Shown piece after piece: positions 1-8,160 of a stretch of DNA of 64,000 nt. The stretch is taken from assembly GCF_002964665.1 (NCBI RefSeq), contig NZ_PQBZ01000034.1, positions 682,429 to 746,428 of the forward strand, in the 5' to 3' direction. The position numbers and the translations under genes were made by a program. The number at the start of each line of letters is the position of its first letter. The first letter of the stretch is position 1. Below the pieces are notes generated by a model. It did not search any database and had not been told where the DNA came from. It saw nothing but the letters and a program-made list of their open reading frames with translations. Source of the DNA: Pseudoalteromonas sp. T1lg23B (GTDB lineage Bacteria; Pseudomonadota; Gammaproteobacteria; Enterobacterales; Alteromonadaceae).

Positions 1-117
1 ATGCGCTTTGTTACTGGTAAGCTGCTTGATGGCCTTACTATATTCATCGACCGAAAACTGGCTTTGCAAGCCTTTTAGTTGCAGCGGGCTATGATTGGGG
101 GGTAACAGTTGTTGCAT
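1..117 (-). CDS. Phage tail protein I, cassette D (5' end only)
   Basis: The first 39 codons of a gene that runs off the left edge. The ATG at 117 follows a GAGGT ribosome binding site and overlaps the end of the cassette D baseplate J gene, whose TGA is at 125-127. The start contains LLPPN at residues 4-8; the same pentapeptide opens the cassette A tail protein I (residues 14-18), and tail protein I directly follows baseplate J in all three complete cassettes. Tail protein I is a baseplate wedge component next to J in P2-like contractile tails. The identification rests on the short motif and on gene order, so it is an inference. Confidence 0.6.
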   Translation of the reverse strand, partial: MQQLLPPNHSPLQLKGLQSQFSVDEYSKAIKQLTSNKAH

Positions 118-124
118 CACTACC

Positions 125-961
125 TCATGTGCGTAATGTGAGCGTTATATTCCCCGGCACAGCACACTGGGCATGGCTCATTTTTTGTAAACCCGAAGGG
201 CTGTGAATATCAACATGCCGTACCCCTTTTTTATGTAGCTGAGCGGCTATCCAACTGGGCGCTAAATCCCACTCCAGGCGGGCTTGCTGTTGCCAAGCGG
301 TACGAAGGGCACTTTCTAGTTCATCAAACACCGAGCGTGGCGTGTCATCTTGGAGATAGATATCTGCTGTGACGTCAATCTCAACCAATTGCGCCGAGTT
401 AATCTCGAGTTTGTCAGTCAACATTTTTACCGCATCATCGGTAACCGCTGTTTTTACTTTCTCAAGCGTTGCAGCAGCCTTGGTTGGGTCTTTGGCTAAG
501 ATGGTGATGATCACCACGCCATTGCCAGGGCTAAATACCGATACATCGTTAATGTCGCTGGGCGCGGCATTGATTGCGTGATTGCGATAGTGCTCCGCAC
601 TGCCAGCGGTGCTGGACGCGATGGTATTGTTACGAATTCGTGTGCGATATCCATCGTCAGGCTCGTTTGCCACACGTTCAACACCGTAAAACGCACCGAG
701 GTGCTCTAAATCGGCGCTTTTAGCAAACGCCAATAAATTTGACTGCGCCGCTTCGTTGATCCGCTGACGTAGCAATAGTTCTTGATAGCTCTCTACCTGC
801 AACCAAACATTAAGGGGATCACTTTCAAGTTCAAGCGCCTGAGCAAATTCAGGCGCCAGTGAGATAAAGCGCGCTTTGCGCGTTTCGTAAATATCTTCAA
901 AAGAAAGTGATTCGATGATGTTGGGAGCAGGGAGTTTGCTTAAATCGATATGGGTACTCAT
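125..961 (-). CDS. Baseplate assembly protein J (cassette D)
   Basis: A 278-residue baseplate J-like (gp47/gpJ family) wedge protein of a contractile tail. The N-terminus (IDLSKLPAPN at 5-14, ELLLRQRINEAA near 61-72, DLEHLG near 85-90) matches the other three J proteins of this window at corresponding positions. The ATG at 961 has a good site (TTAGGAG). It is the fourth J gene of the locus and is followed directly by a tail protein I start. Length is close to the usual 270-300 residues of the family. It lacks the insert seen in the cassette B copy. Family assignment is secure; why a fourth copy is kept is unknown. Confidence 0.88.
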   Translation of the reverse strand: MSTHIDLSKLPAPNIIESLSFEDIYETRKARFISLAPEFAQALELESDPLNVWLQVESYQELLLRQRINEAAQSNLLAFAKSADLEHLGAFYGVERVANEPDDGYRTRIRNNTIASSTAGSAEHYRNHAINAAPSDINDVSVFSPGNGVVIITILAKDPTKAAATLEKVKTAVTDDAVKMLTDKLEINSAQLVEIDVTADIYLQDDTPRSVFDELESALRTAWQQQARLEWDLAPSWIAAQLHKKGVRHVDIHSPSGLQKMSHAQCAVPGNITLTLRT

Positions 962-1037
962 CGATTAGACTCCTAAGATTTGATTCAACCCATTGTGACG
1001 AGTTGAAATACTGTGTGTTTAAGCAAACTAAATTGGG

Positions 1038-1568
1038 TTATTGTGGTACATAAGCGTCAAATTCTAACGCATCAAAGGCGAAGCGGTATGATGCTCCAAT
1101 ACGTTCAAGCCCCGCGTTGAGTCGCTGTGCGGTGATCAGGTAGTTGCCGCTGAGCTCAAAACATCCCTGCATGGTCAACACCCCATTGGCAACATTTGCC
1201 ACAAAACGCATGTCATCCACCGGTTGCTCTGCGTTAACAACCCGCTCTACCATCACCATTAGCTGAGTGTCTGGTAAATCGCCCACATGGGCACTGAGCG
1301 TGAAGGCCTCGCCTCTTGGTAACCACCAGATGTTACCCACCAACTGCGCATGTTCGCAGGCCACCTCGACATCGGAGAGCACCGCTGTCAATACGCTAGG
1401 TTTAACGTGCTTACACCAACGGCCATTTCCCGCATATACCGCTATTTCATGCTCGTTTAGCTCGGGAGGGGCCACAGGTGTTGAACGGGCTGGGCGAAAA
1501 TTATCATGCTCTAAAACTTGCATCCCCGCATATTGGCGCTGCTCATCGTATAAATAAACTGTTTGCAT
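1038..1568 (-). CDS. Probable tail fibre assembly/accessory protein (cassette C)
   Basis: A 176-residue protein starting three bases after the stop of the propeller-bearing fibre gene, with a GCGGAG ribosome binding site. The N-terminus (VYLYDEQRQYAG at 4-15, then VAPPEL near 32-37 and a GRWC segment near 49-52) has the shape of the leader found in many phage tail fibre assembly/DUF4376-like proteins, which read 'YLYD...Y.G...' then '...APP...' and a tryptophan-containing strand. Residues 75-176 are not recognised. Position as the last gene of cassette C, after two fibre genes, fits a fibre chaperone or cap. It is not similar in sequence to the small partner proteins of cassettes A and B. Confidence 0.5.
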   Translation of the reverse strand: MQTVYLYDEQRQYAGMQVLEHDNFRPARSTPVAPPELNEHEIAVYAGNGRWCKHVKPSVLTAVLSDVEVACEHAQLVGNIWWLPRGEAFTLSAHVGDLPDTQLMVMVERVVNAEQPVDDMRFVANVANGVLTMQGCFELSGNYLITAQRLNAGLERIGASYRFAFDALEFDAYVPQ

Positions 1569-1570
1569 TT

Positions 1571-2887
1571 TTACTCCGCAATAATTCCATATTTCAAATC
1601 TAGGTCGCCCGAATCTTTCCTTTCAAGTACCATTTCTGTGTCTGGATTTACCAGCACATCAAGAAATCCTGTGCTCGTGTGAATTAGGTCGCCGTCGAAC
1701 AGTAAATGCATAAATGTGAGTGGTGATACAGTCGCTCCGATATAGTTTTCAAGCCCATTTACAATGGTTTGAATCCCATCGCTCGATGGCGGAATGAATG
1801 AATCAGACAATCTAAATAAATTACCTTGGGTATTGTAACTAAAGAAAATCTCATCACCTTTAGAAACCAGCGAACCTATGTTTGCTAGTCTGTTGATTGC
1901 GCATCGTCCTATTTTTGTGTGATCAATGCTTGAATCACTCAGAATTGGCATCATTAATAGGCTTTTACCGTTTGTATACTGCACCGCAATACAGCAATAA
2001 TCATCGGTTACAGCGCTAATACCGCTGCTAACGTTATCTTCGCCGATATCTAGAGAAAAGCTGCCTTGGTCGGAAATTAGCTCGTTCGATAGCGCCATCG
2101 TTTTGTAATAAAACAAATTGTCGTAAGAGTGCATAAAATAAAGCTTTGTGCTGTTCTCACACATCGTTAAACTGGGCGCATAGTGATTTGTGCCAGTGGG
2201 ACATAAACCCGCTGAGCCATGCCCGCCCACTTGTTGCCAATTCACACCGTCCGTGCTTTTTAATAAGTTTGTTCTGAAAAAGCTGTAATCAACAAAAGGG
2301 GGAACCATCAGACACATGTAAAACGTGCCATTTCTATACAAAACCTGTGAACGCTGTATACATCTGTCGACAAGTTGCTGCCATGTCGCATCCGATTCAG
2401 CGCGTTTGGGATCGAGCGGGATAAATGAACGCATCGAGATAAACTGCCAGCTACTGCCATGGTCTTTTGTCACAACAATGCCGTATTTCTCGCTGTCAGT
2501 ACGTGCTACGCTCACAAACGTTCTGGCACCATCACTGGCAACCCCATTATTATTGTTTAATACAGTCACGCCGTTTGGTAGTGTATGTTGCTGATAATTC
2601 AGACCGTCTTCGCTTGTGTAGTACTCGTTGTTTTTGACTCGGATGTACCCCTCATTTCCTTTGCCTGTGGCCGTACCGATTGGCTGGATGTCATTTGTAT
2701 TATTTAAATCAGAAAAGGCGTACATGCCAAAACTCAAATGGCGTGGTATAACATTTGATAATTCTGGATAGTCTGCTCGATTAACAACGCCACCGCCAAG
2801 CGGCAGCACATTATCGGGCATTACATGGCTTTTGTGATAAAGAACAAGCGAGCCTATTGCGGCTCCGCTATCAGATACTGCTATCAT
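1571..2887 (-). CDS. Tail-tip protein with collar motif and BNR/Asp-box propeller
   Basis: A 438-residue protein. The ATG at 2887 is preferred over an ATG at 2902 because GGGAGG sits just upstream of it and because it overlaps the previous fibre's stop as TAATG. The first 60 residues contain LPLGGGVVNRADYPEL, which resembles the phage tail-collar motif. The rest contains several Asp-box (BNR) loops of the form S/T-x-D-x-G-x-x-W, such as TSEDGLNYQQ, TKDHGSSWQF and STDGVNWQQV, which mark sialidase-like beta-propeller blades. The likely role is receptor recognition, perhaps glycan binding, at the tip of the preceding fibre. No catalytic sialidase residues were identified, so enzymatic activity is not claimed. 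Confidence 0.6.
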   Translation of the reverse strand: MIAVSDSGAAIGSLVLYHKSHVMPDNVLPLGGGVVNRADYPELSNVIPRHLSFGMYAFSDLNNTNDIQPIGTATGKGNEGYIRVKNNEYYTSEDGLNYQQHTLPNGVTVLNNNNGVASDGARTFVSVARTDSEKYGIVVTKDHGSSWQFISMRSFIPLDPKRAESDATWQQLVDRCIQRSQVLYRNGTFYMCLMVPPFVDYSFFRTNLLKSTDGVNWQQVGGHGSAGLCPTGTNHYAPSLTMCENSTKLYFMHSYDNLFYYKTMALSNELISDQGSFSLDIGEDNVSSGISAVTDDYCCIAVQYTNGKSLLMMPILSDSSIDHTKIGRCAINRLANIGSLVSKGDEIFFSYNTQGNLFRLSDSFIPPSSDGIQTIVNGLENYIGATVSPLTFMHLLFDGDLIHTSTGFLDVLVNPDTEMVLERKDSGDLDLKYGIIAE

Positions 2888-5448
2888 TATTGGACCTCCC
2901 AATGTGTACCATTAAACACCACTAAAATTTCACGATTTGCTTTGTACATAAACTCATTCCCGGTTTGTACGGCTCGGCCATTGCGTTTACTCACATGAAT
3001 TTGCGCATCAGCGGTTTTAATAACGGGCCAAATACCATTACATTTATTCAGTGACACCGTTGTGCCTGCGGCCAAGCCTGTAGTCGCGGGTAGCGTAAAT
3101 GGCCCCTCAGACGTTAAATAACGTTTTTCATGAGCGTTGAGTTGATTAGATGAAGAAGAGCTACGGCGCTCGGTTTGTAAGGCACTGACAATGTTACCGC
3201 TGTGATAAACATTCTGACCTAAATAGGTAAATTCTTGACGACTAACGCGCAGCCCATCAGTTCTATTCCATGGGCTTTCACCCAATCCAATATACGCAAA
3301 TGCATTACCACTTTCGGTGCCATTGTTACTGTATACACCAATCCCCCCAACACGCTGCTGCTTTGTGTGTGACCACACTTGCAGACCCACTGCGTTTTGA
3401 GCTGAGGCTAGGCTACAGTTCCAGCTACGAGCTTGCGATGCAAAAACGTCATCTGGAAAAGTGCCGCCCGTTACCTCTGCCGCACTGGGCTTATTGCCTG
3501 TGTGGTAAACGCGTTGGTTATTGTCGGCACCTGCGTATAGCTCACCGCTAACCTTTACATTGGTATTAAACCAGTGACTCGGCCTGTCCGTAACGTAATG
3601 GCAGAAGCTAGGGTTTCGCGAACCAATGTGAAGCGCACCAGAATTAGTTAGAATTTTTACTGAGTCATGGTCTCCCTTGGATAGTTGGGTACCAGAATCT
3701 TGCAAATAGATGCTACTGCGAAAACGCACCCAATTGTTTTGGTAATGCATTTGCATCGTCCAGTTATCGGGTATGTTGTCTTCACCCAAACCACCCATGC
3801 CAATATAGGAGTAACCATTGCCGATATAGCTAAGGTGAAGTGATGCGCCAACATTAGTGCGACCCGATTCACCCAAGGAGATACCTGCGGCCTGTTCACT
3901 GTTATCACTCCCAGCATTAGCGCTATCCAACGTCAGCCAAGGGTTATTTTTGGTGATGGTGATGTCTGTATTTTCAGCTACTGCGCCTATTTCGCTTGGG
4001 GTTGGCTTATTTCCTGTGTGGTAAACGCGCTGCTTGTAGTCGGCACCTGCGTAAATCTCTCCTCTGAAGTGCGCTGATGCACTGAAAAAATACGCGGGTA
4101 GAGATGTGTAAAAGTGACAAAAATCTGTGTTGTGCGGGCCAATTTCTACGTAGCCTAAGTTTGTTTGTACTTTAAGTGTATTATTATTCCCTTTTGCTAG
4201 CTGCGTGTTTGAGTCTGCTAGATGAATGCTGCTTCGAAACTTCACCCAATTACTTTGGTAATGCATTTGCATGGCCCAGTTATCGGGTATGTTGTCACTT
4301 CCCAAGCTGCCCATGCCGATATAGGAGTAGCCATTACCGATATAACTAAGATGAAATGACGCACCACCGCTCTCTCGACCAGACTCCCCCATAGAGATAC
4401 CTGCGGCTTGCTCGTTTATTTCGGTCCCAGTAGTGGGGCTATCCAACGTCAGCCATGGGTTGTTTTTGTTGATGGTGATGTCTGTATTTTCAGCTAATGC
4501 GCCTATTTCAGACGGTGCAGGTTTGTTGTATGAAGTGTAAGCATTTGCATAAAACTCAAATGGCTTGGCCCTGCCATACGTTTGTAATGCTATTTGACAA
4601 TAAAAACCGTAAATATAATTTGAACTATGAAAACTTATAAAATGCGGCGTACCATTTATAATAGAAACGCTGGGGCGATTCGATACTAAATCATTCGTAT
4701 AAATATGCTGAGATTGCCACTCGCCATTTTGTTTATAGAATCGAGCAACTAAATTTGTATCAGTATACGTCCCTTGAGTCATGCCAAAGATCAGTATGTC
4801 CGATGCGTCTGACGGCAGATCTGGAAACTCGCGCGGAGTATTAGCATTCATTGCTAAGTCAAATGAACGCGTCAAAAAGTGCGCAGACTGATGACTAACT
4901 CTACTTCCCACACCGTGAAGTGCCATTTCTTCACGAACTTTATTGTCTCCTGCTGCTGCGGCTTTAGGTGTGACAACTAAGTCTGCATTTTCCCCTGTGA
5001 TTACATCATCATCTTCGCAAAGTCGCTTATCAGTCAGTATGTTACTGCCGTTTAGCGCCATATTATTTTCAAAAATGATAGAACTATCATAATCGAGTGA
5101 ATCCGCAACTTCATCATTGAGTGCCGCATTATTCTGTGTGTCAAAGTAATCTAGGCCAAACGGTGTAAACGTTCCAACACCATTACACGTAACATTGTTG
5201 TGCTCTGATGCTGAAAAATAGAACTCAACCCCACCATATTTTTTACCGTTGTACATGAACGTGCACAACCTTGCGGCGCTTTTATGCCCTATTGTTTTTA
5301 TGAAACCTCGCATTTTTGGTGAATTATGAACATAGCCGACCGCCACATCTGCAATCACAGGGCTTATGATGTTATTAACTCTATGAAATGAGAGTCTGCA
5401 ATGCGCCCATGAATCCCAGCCCCATTCCGTAACTTTCAATTCGCACAA
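2887..5448 (-). CDS. Large tail fibre, cassette C, possibly frameshifted from the collar gene
   Basis: An 853-residue fibre as read from a TTG at 5448, which has no convincing ribosome binding site. The reading frame is open back to 5514 with no ATG or GTG, so it overlaps the end of the collar gene in another frame. That suggests the true product is a collar-fibre fusion broken by one base, or one made by frameshifting. Residues about 320-663 are two tandem units of about 172 residues carrying SYIGNGYSYIGMG and ending in RVYHTGNKP, a typical fibre repeat signature. The C-terminal 70 residues look like a beta-structured tip. The stop overlaps the next ATG. No chaperone-like domain is seen. Confidence 0.65.
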   Translation of the reverse strand: MCELKVTEWGWDSWAHCRLSFHRVNNIISPVIADVAVGYVHNSPKMRGFIKTIGHKSAARLCTFMYNGKKYGGVEFYFSASEHNNVTCNGVGTFTPFGLDYFDTQNNAALNDEVADSLDYDSSIIFENNMALNGSNILTDKRLCEDDDVITGENADLVVTPKAAAAGDNKVREEMALHGVGSRVSHQSAHFLTRSFDLAMNANTPREFPDLPSDASDILIFGMTQGTYTDTNLVARFYKQNGEWQSQHIYTNDLVSNRPSVSIINGTPHFISFHSSNYIYGFYCQIALQTYGRAKPFEFYANAYTSYNKPAPSEIGALAENTDITINKNNPWLTLDSPTTGTEINEQAAGISMGESGRESGGASFHLSYIGNGYSYIGMGSLGSDNIPDNWAMQMHYQSNWVKFRSSIHLADSNTQLAKGNNNTLKVQTNLGYVEIGPHNTDFCHFYTSLPAYFFSASAHFRGEIYAGADYKQRVYHTGNKPTPSEIGAVAENTDITITKNNPWLTLDSANAGSDNSEQAAGISLGESGRTNVGASLHLSYIGNGYSYIGMGGLGEDNIPDNWTMQMHYQNNWVRFRSSIYLQDSGTQLSKGDHDSVKILTNSGALHIGSRNPSFCHYVTDRPSHWFNTNVKVSGELYAGADNNQRVYHTGNKPSAAEVTGGTFPDDVFASQARSWNCSLASAQNAVGLQVWSHTKQQRVGGIGVYSNNGTESGNAFAYIGLGESPWNRTDGLRVSRQEFTYLGQNVYHSGNIVSALQTERRSSSSSNQLNAHEKRYLTSEGPFTLPATTGLAAGTTVSLNKCNGIWPVIKTADAQIHVSKRNGRAVQTGNEFMYKANREILVVFNGTHWEVQ
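3460..4491 (-). repeat. Two tandem 516-bp units inside the fibre gene
   Basis: Two consecutive units of about 516 bp (172 codons), 4491-3976 and 3975-about 3460. Both begin at the ENTDIT codons and both contain IPDNW, FRSSI and YAGAD motifs before the RVYHTGNKP ending. They are similar in sequence rather than identical, so the duplication is old and in frame. In fibres of this kind such units lengthen a trimeric beta-shaft. Confidence 0.75.
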
Positions 5449-5492
5449 CGCGATTACGCTTCGTCTGTACGATTTTTTTTGCAGTTGCCCAG

Positions 5493-6008
5493 TTAAATCA
5501 ACACCAATAGTTTGCTATGCGTGCGCGCCTCCAGCGGCATTATCACATGGGTAAAGAATTGCTCGCTCACCCACTCTTTGGTGGCATAGATCATTGATGG
5601 ATCGATTTTCTCGCTAAGAACCTGACCATCTATAACATCAATAACAGCTTTAATACCCAACTCTGCGGCTGCATTGTCAGCTGCCGCCGGCTTGTAAGTT
5701 TCTGGGTATTTGATGATGGCAAAGGCTTTACCATCATCGGTATAAAAAGCGGCTTCGCGAACGTAAAAACCGCCTTCACTAGCTGGTACTACCCCCACGA
5801 CTTCCACCAAAGGTTGCTCTGGTAGCTGTTTGAGATAATTAAGGTCACTACGGTAAACAGGCTGACGCAGGTCAGTGTCATGTTCAGTAATACTCCCCTG
5901 ACCTACCGCAAATTCGCTCAAATGAATGGATTGCTTGTTGGCAATGGCGGCCAGCACTTTTTCACGACCAGCAGCGGTGAGCTTGGTCCAATATTGTGTA
6001 TTTGACAT
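5493..6008 (-). CDS. Phage tail-collar fibre protein (cassette C)
   Basis: A 171-residue protein of the tail-collar fibre family (DUF3751, N-terminal domain of P2-type gpH). Visible family features are the opening YWTKLTAAGREKVLAAIA, the VREAAFYTDDGKAFAI strand pair, and ATKEWVSEQF near 142-151. This domain attaches fibres to the baseplate. The last residues (THSKLLVLI) depart from what would read naturally into the fibre: in another frame the DNA continues as IGVDLTGQLQKKSYRRS into the 853-residue fibre. A single-base slip near 5495-5514 is the likely explanation. It follows tail protein I by 18 bp. Confidence 0.82.
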   Translation of the reverse strand: MSNTQYWTKLTAAGREKVLAAIANKQSIHLSEFAVGQGSITEHDTDLRQPVYRSDLNYLKQLPEQPLVEVVGVVPASEGGFYVREAAFYTDDGKAFAIIKYPETYKPAAADNAAAELGIKAVIDVIDGQVLSEKIDPSMIYATKEWVSEQFFTHVIMPLEARTHSKLLVLI

Positions 6009-6026
6009 ATATAACTACTTGTAAGA

Positions 6027-6563
6027 TTAAGAAAGTGGAAAAATCGTGGTCATGGTCGAGGAACAAAATACGCCTGAAGTGGCTATCCCCAAATTCCCCT
6101 GCAAGTGCATTTGTATGCTGTAATCAATAGACTTGCGTTTAACGCTGTCTATCCTTCTGCGGGTTTCTTGAATTAAGGGTAAATCAATGCCTTGTTCAGA
6201 GACGTACACATCAACATGAAACGTCCCAGCCTCACGCATCGGACTGTGTTCAAACCATTCGGTGATCTGTGCGCCTAGCTTAAATGGTTGTAGTGCTTTG
6301 GTGATTGCATAGCGAGTCCCTAAATGACGATGCTGATCAAAGCTATTGGCAACCACCTGACGCTTTAAGTCAATTGGCCATGTTTCATCCCACTCCTGAA
6401 CCCCCTGACTCCATGCAAGCCAAGGTAATAACGATTCCGGACATGTGTCTGGTGTCCATAACCTTGCTATATCCTCAACACCACTGTCGAGCGGCGTCAA
6501 TAACCGATTTGAGGCCTGTTGCAAGGTATCTTGCAGTTCGCTGCCGCGGTGAAGTTCACTCAT
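6027..6563 (-). CDS. Phage tail protein I (cassette C, short form)
   Basis: A 178-residue tail protein I (P2 gpI-like), a baseplate wedge component. The family core CPESLLPWLAWSQGVQEWDE (residues about 41-60), the WP(I)-type segment and the KRxV...S...H...GT stretch are shared with the cassette A and B copies. It starts inside the J stop as ATGA, so the two are translationally coupled. It is about 60-90 residues shorter than the A and B copies, lacking their C-terminal extensions, but it covers the conserved family core and is probably functional. Confidence 0.85.
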   Translation of the reverse strand: MSELHRGSELQDTLQQASNRLLTPLDSGVEDIARLWTPDTCPESLLPWLAWSQGVQEWDETWPIDLKRQVVANSFDQHRHLGTRYAITKALQPFKLGAQITEWFEHSPMREAGTFHVDVYVSEQGIDLPLIQETRRRIDSVKRKSIDYSIQMHLQGNLGIATSGVFCSSTMTTIFPLS

Positions 6564-7465
6564 ATCAACACCCCAAAGGTGAGATTATCCAAACCGTTTT
6601 GGCACCAAGCTACTTCGTCATCTGCGACAACAATATTGTCTGCTGGTGAAACCAGCTCGACTTCTTCCACACCCGCTTGGTGCAACATGGCAAAAAGTGC
6701 AGAGCGTTTAATGTGTTTACCCAAACCGCTGCGCTCAGCGAGATAGTCAGTGACTTTATCAATGACTTGCTGTTTTACCTGTGCGTGCCCTGGACCTAAC
6801 TCCAATTTTACGTGTGCTTGTAAGTTAAACTCCCTGACCTTCGCAGGTACAATTTCTACTCGGTCACCAATAGGACGGACTTTTTGCGCTTCAAGTATTT
6901 CAGACACTGAACTTTGATCGCCCTGTTTTAAGCCAAATGTGTACTCCAGCTTATTTATTAGTTCAGTTGAGGGTTGGCCGTCAGGTGATTCATTACTCAA
7001 AATTGTCAGTACAATATGGCACGGCGATGGACTACTAACACGCACATCCTTCACTCTTGGGTCTGCAGTGAGAGTATGATAGATATAACTTTTTTCTGTT
7101 CCAGCCGTATTGAGACTATGAAATGCCAATTGCACCCGCTCACGCAAACGTTGATCGCTCTCATCCGCTAACCGAGCAACCTGATAACGGCTGGCAATAT
7201 GCTCCAAGTCGTTGCCAGTCGCACTACTTAGCATGGTCGATTTAGCCGCATCATTGACTCGCGCGCGCAATAACATGGCCTGATAGGCGTAGCTGTTGAG
7301 CAGTTGAGTCAGAGGCTCAGATTCAAGTGACAATACCTGTTCAAGCTCAGGGCTACGCGCAATTAAATCTTGTTTGAGTGTGCTCAGTAGCTGCTCATAA
7401 TCTACTTTTTCCAGCACATCAGGTGGCGGCAATTTAGATAAATCAATAAGTTGAGATTTTGACAT
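6560..7465 (-). CDS. Baseplate assembly protein J (cassette C)
   Basis: A 301-residue baseplate J-like protein. The start is placed at the ATG at 7465 (MSKSQLIDLSKLPPPD) because this lines up with the other J proteins; the frame continues open to 7597, but those 44 residues are cysteine-rich and do not resemble the family. AAGAAG lies upstream as a modest binding site. Family landmarks include LLRARVNDAA near 80-89 and DLEHIA near 103-108. It is the first gene after an intrinsic terminator at 7606-7640, so it probably needs its own promoter or antiterminated readthrough. The stop overlaps the ATG of tail protein I. Confidence 0.88.
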   Translation of the reverse strand: MSKSQLIDLSKLPPPDVLEKVDYEQLLSTLKQDLIARSPELEQVLSLESEPLTQLLNSYAYQAMLLRARVNDAAKSTMLSSATGNDLEHIASRYQVARLADESDQRLRERVQLAFHSLNTAGTEKSYIYHTLTADPRVKDVRVSSPSPCHIVLTILSNESPDGQPSTELINKLEYTFGLKQGDQSSVSEILEAQKVRPIGDRVEIVPAKVREFNLQAHVKLELGPGHAQVKQQVIDKVTDYLAERSGLGKHIKRSALFAMLHQAGVEEVELVSPADNIVVADDEVAWCQNGLDNLTFGVLI

Positions 7466-7605
7466 AGGTCTTCTTAGATAACGGATACAATGGATAACAA
7501 AAAACGATACGCAAAAAAATAGCGCGACGGATCTTTCGTGATCTAGTGAGCATAAGACACAAAGCTCGATACAAAGAGAAACCGTATCGGCCATCAAACC
7601 AGATC

Positions 7606-7640
7606 AAAAAAATGGGCATAAGGTGTTAACCCTATGCCCA
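7606..7640 (-). terminator. Intrinsic terminator between cassettes B and C
   Basis: Read on the minus strand, TGGGCATA and TATGCCCA form an 8-bp perfect stem around a 12-base loop, followed immediately by seven Us. It lies after the last gene of cassette B and about 140 bp before the cassette C baseplate J start. Confidence 0.85.
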
Positions 7641-7705
7641 CTTAGTACGGGAAAGACTACTTTTTCAAATTTAGCGAAATAGTAGCAAGTATTTAGAAAT
7701 GAAAA

Positions 7706-7721
7706 CGGTCAAGTTTGACCG
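7706..7721 (-). other. Palindrome CGGTCAAGTTTGACCG in the cassette B 3' region
   Basis: A 16-bp near-perfect inverted repeat with 7-bp arms, located between the last cassette B gene and the strong terminator. On the minus strand it is followed by TTTTC, so it could act as a weak first terminator hairpin. A protein-binding site is the alternative. Confidence 0.4.
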
Positions 7722-7780
7722 CTCTGTAGAATGGCAGGTTAAAAAAATAACATTGTAAAAATGAGACTTGTCAGAGCCAG

Positions 7781-8143
7781 TTATACACGTTGGTATTTTT
7801 TGAGTAATGTTGCAACAGCTTCGCTGCGCTCTACCATCTCAGCTAACACCGTGTGCATTGGTTTAACATCAACGGTTAACTCATCATTACGCAGTTGCTC
7901 CAACAACGATAAGCCCTCAAGTACCGCGCCACCTTGTTGTTTAAACTCTTCAAAACTGTTGGCCTCTTGTAGTGACTGACCCAGTTTGTGCAGTAATACA
8001 ATTGCCAACTGTGCTGTGTCAGAAGTTGTACCCAATATGCTTGATTGTGTAAATTGATTTTCAAGTTCTGCACGTAACTCAACGAGTTTCAGTACCTGTG
8101 CCTCAGCCGCCATTTGCTCATTATTTAAAATTACTTGTTCCAT
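7781..8143 (-). CDS. Small fibre-partner protein, LGTTSDT family (cassette B)
   Basis: A 120-residue, mostly helical, soluble-looking protein with a strong AAGGAG site. It shares the segment ILGTTSDTA followed by an amphipathic helix with the 153-residue protein at 16199-16660, so the two are paralogues. Each directly follows a fibre gene (gap 17 bp here), which suggests a chaperone or partner specific to that kind of fibre. I do not recognise the family. It is the last gene before the terminator pair that closes cassette B. Confidence 0.55.
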   Translation of the reverse strand: MEQVILNNEQMAAEAQVLKLVELRAELENQFTQSSILGTTSDTAQLAIVLLHKLGQSLQEANSFEEFKQQGGAVLEGLSLLEQLRNDELTVDVKPMHTVLAEMVERSEAVATLLKKYQRV

Positions 8144-8160
8144 ATTAGCTCCTTATTGGG

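Noticed and set aside
7466-7597. N-terminal extension of 44 residues on the cassette C baseplate J
   Set aside because: The extension is cysteine-rich, unlike any other J copy, and overlaps the space just after the terminator; the ATG at 7465 aligns with the family.
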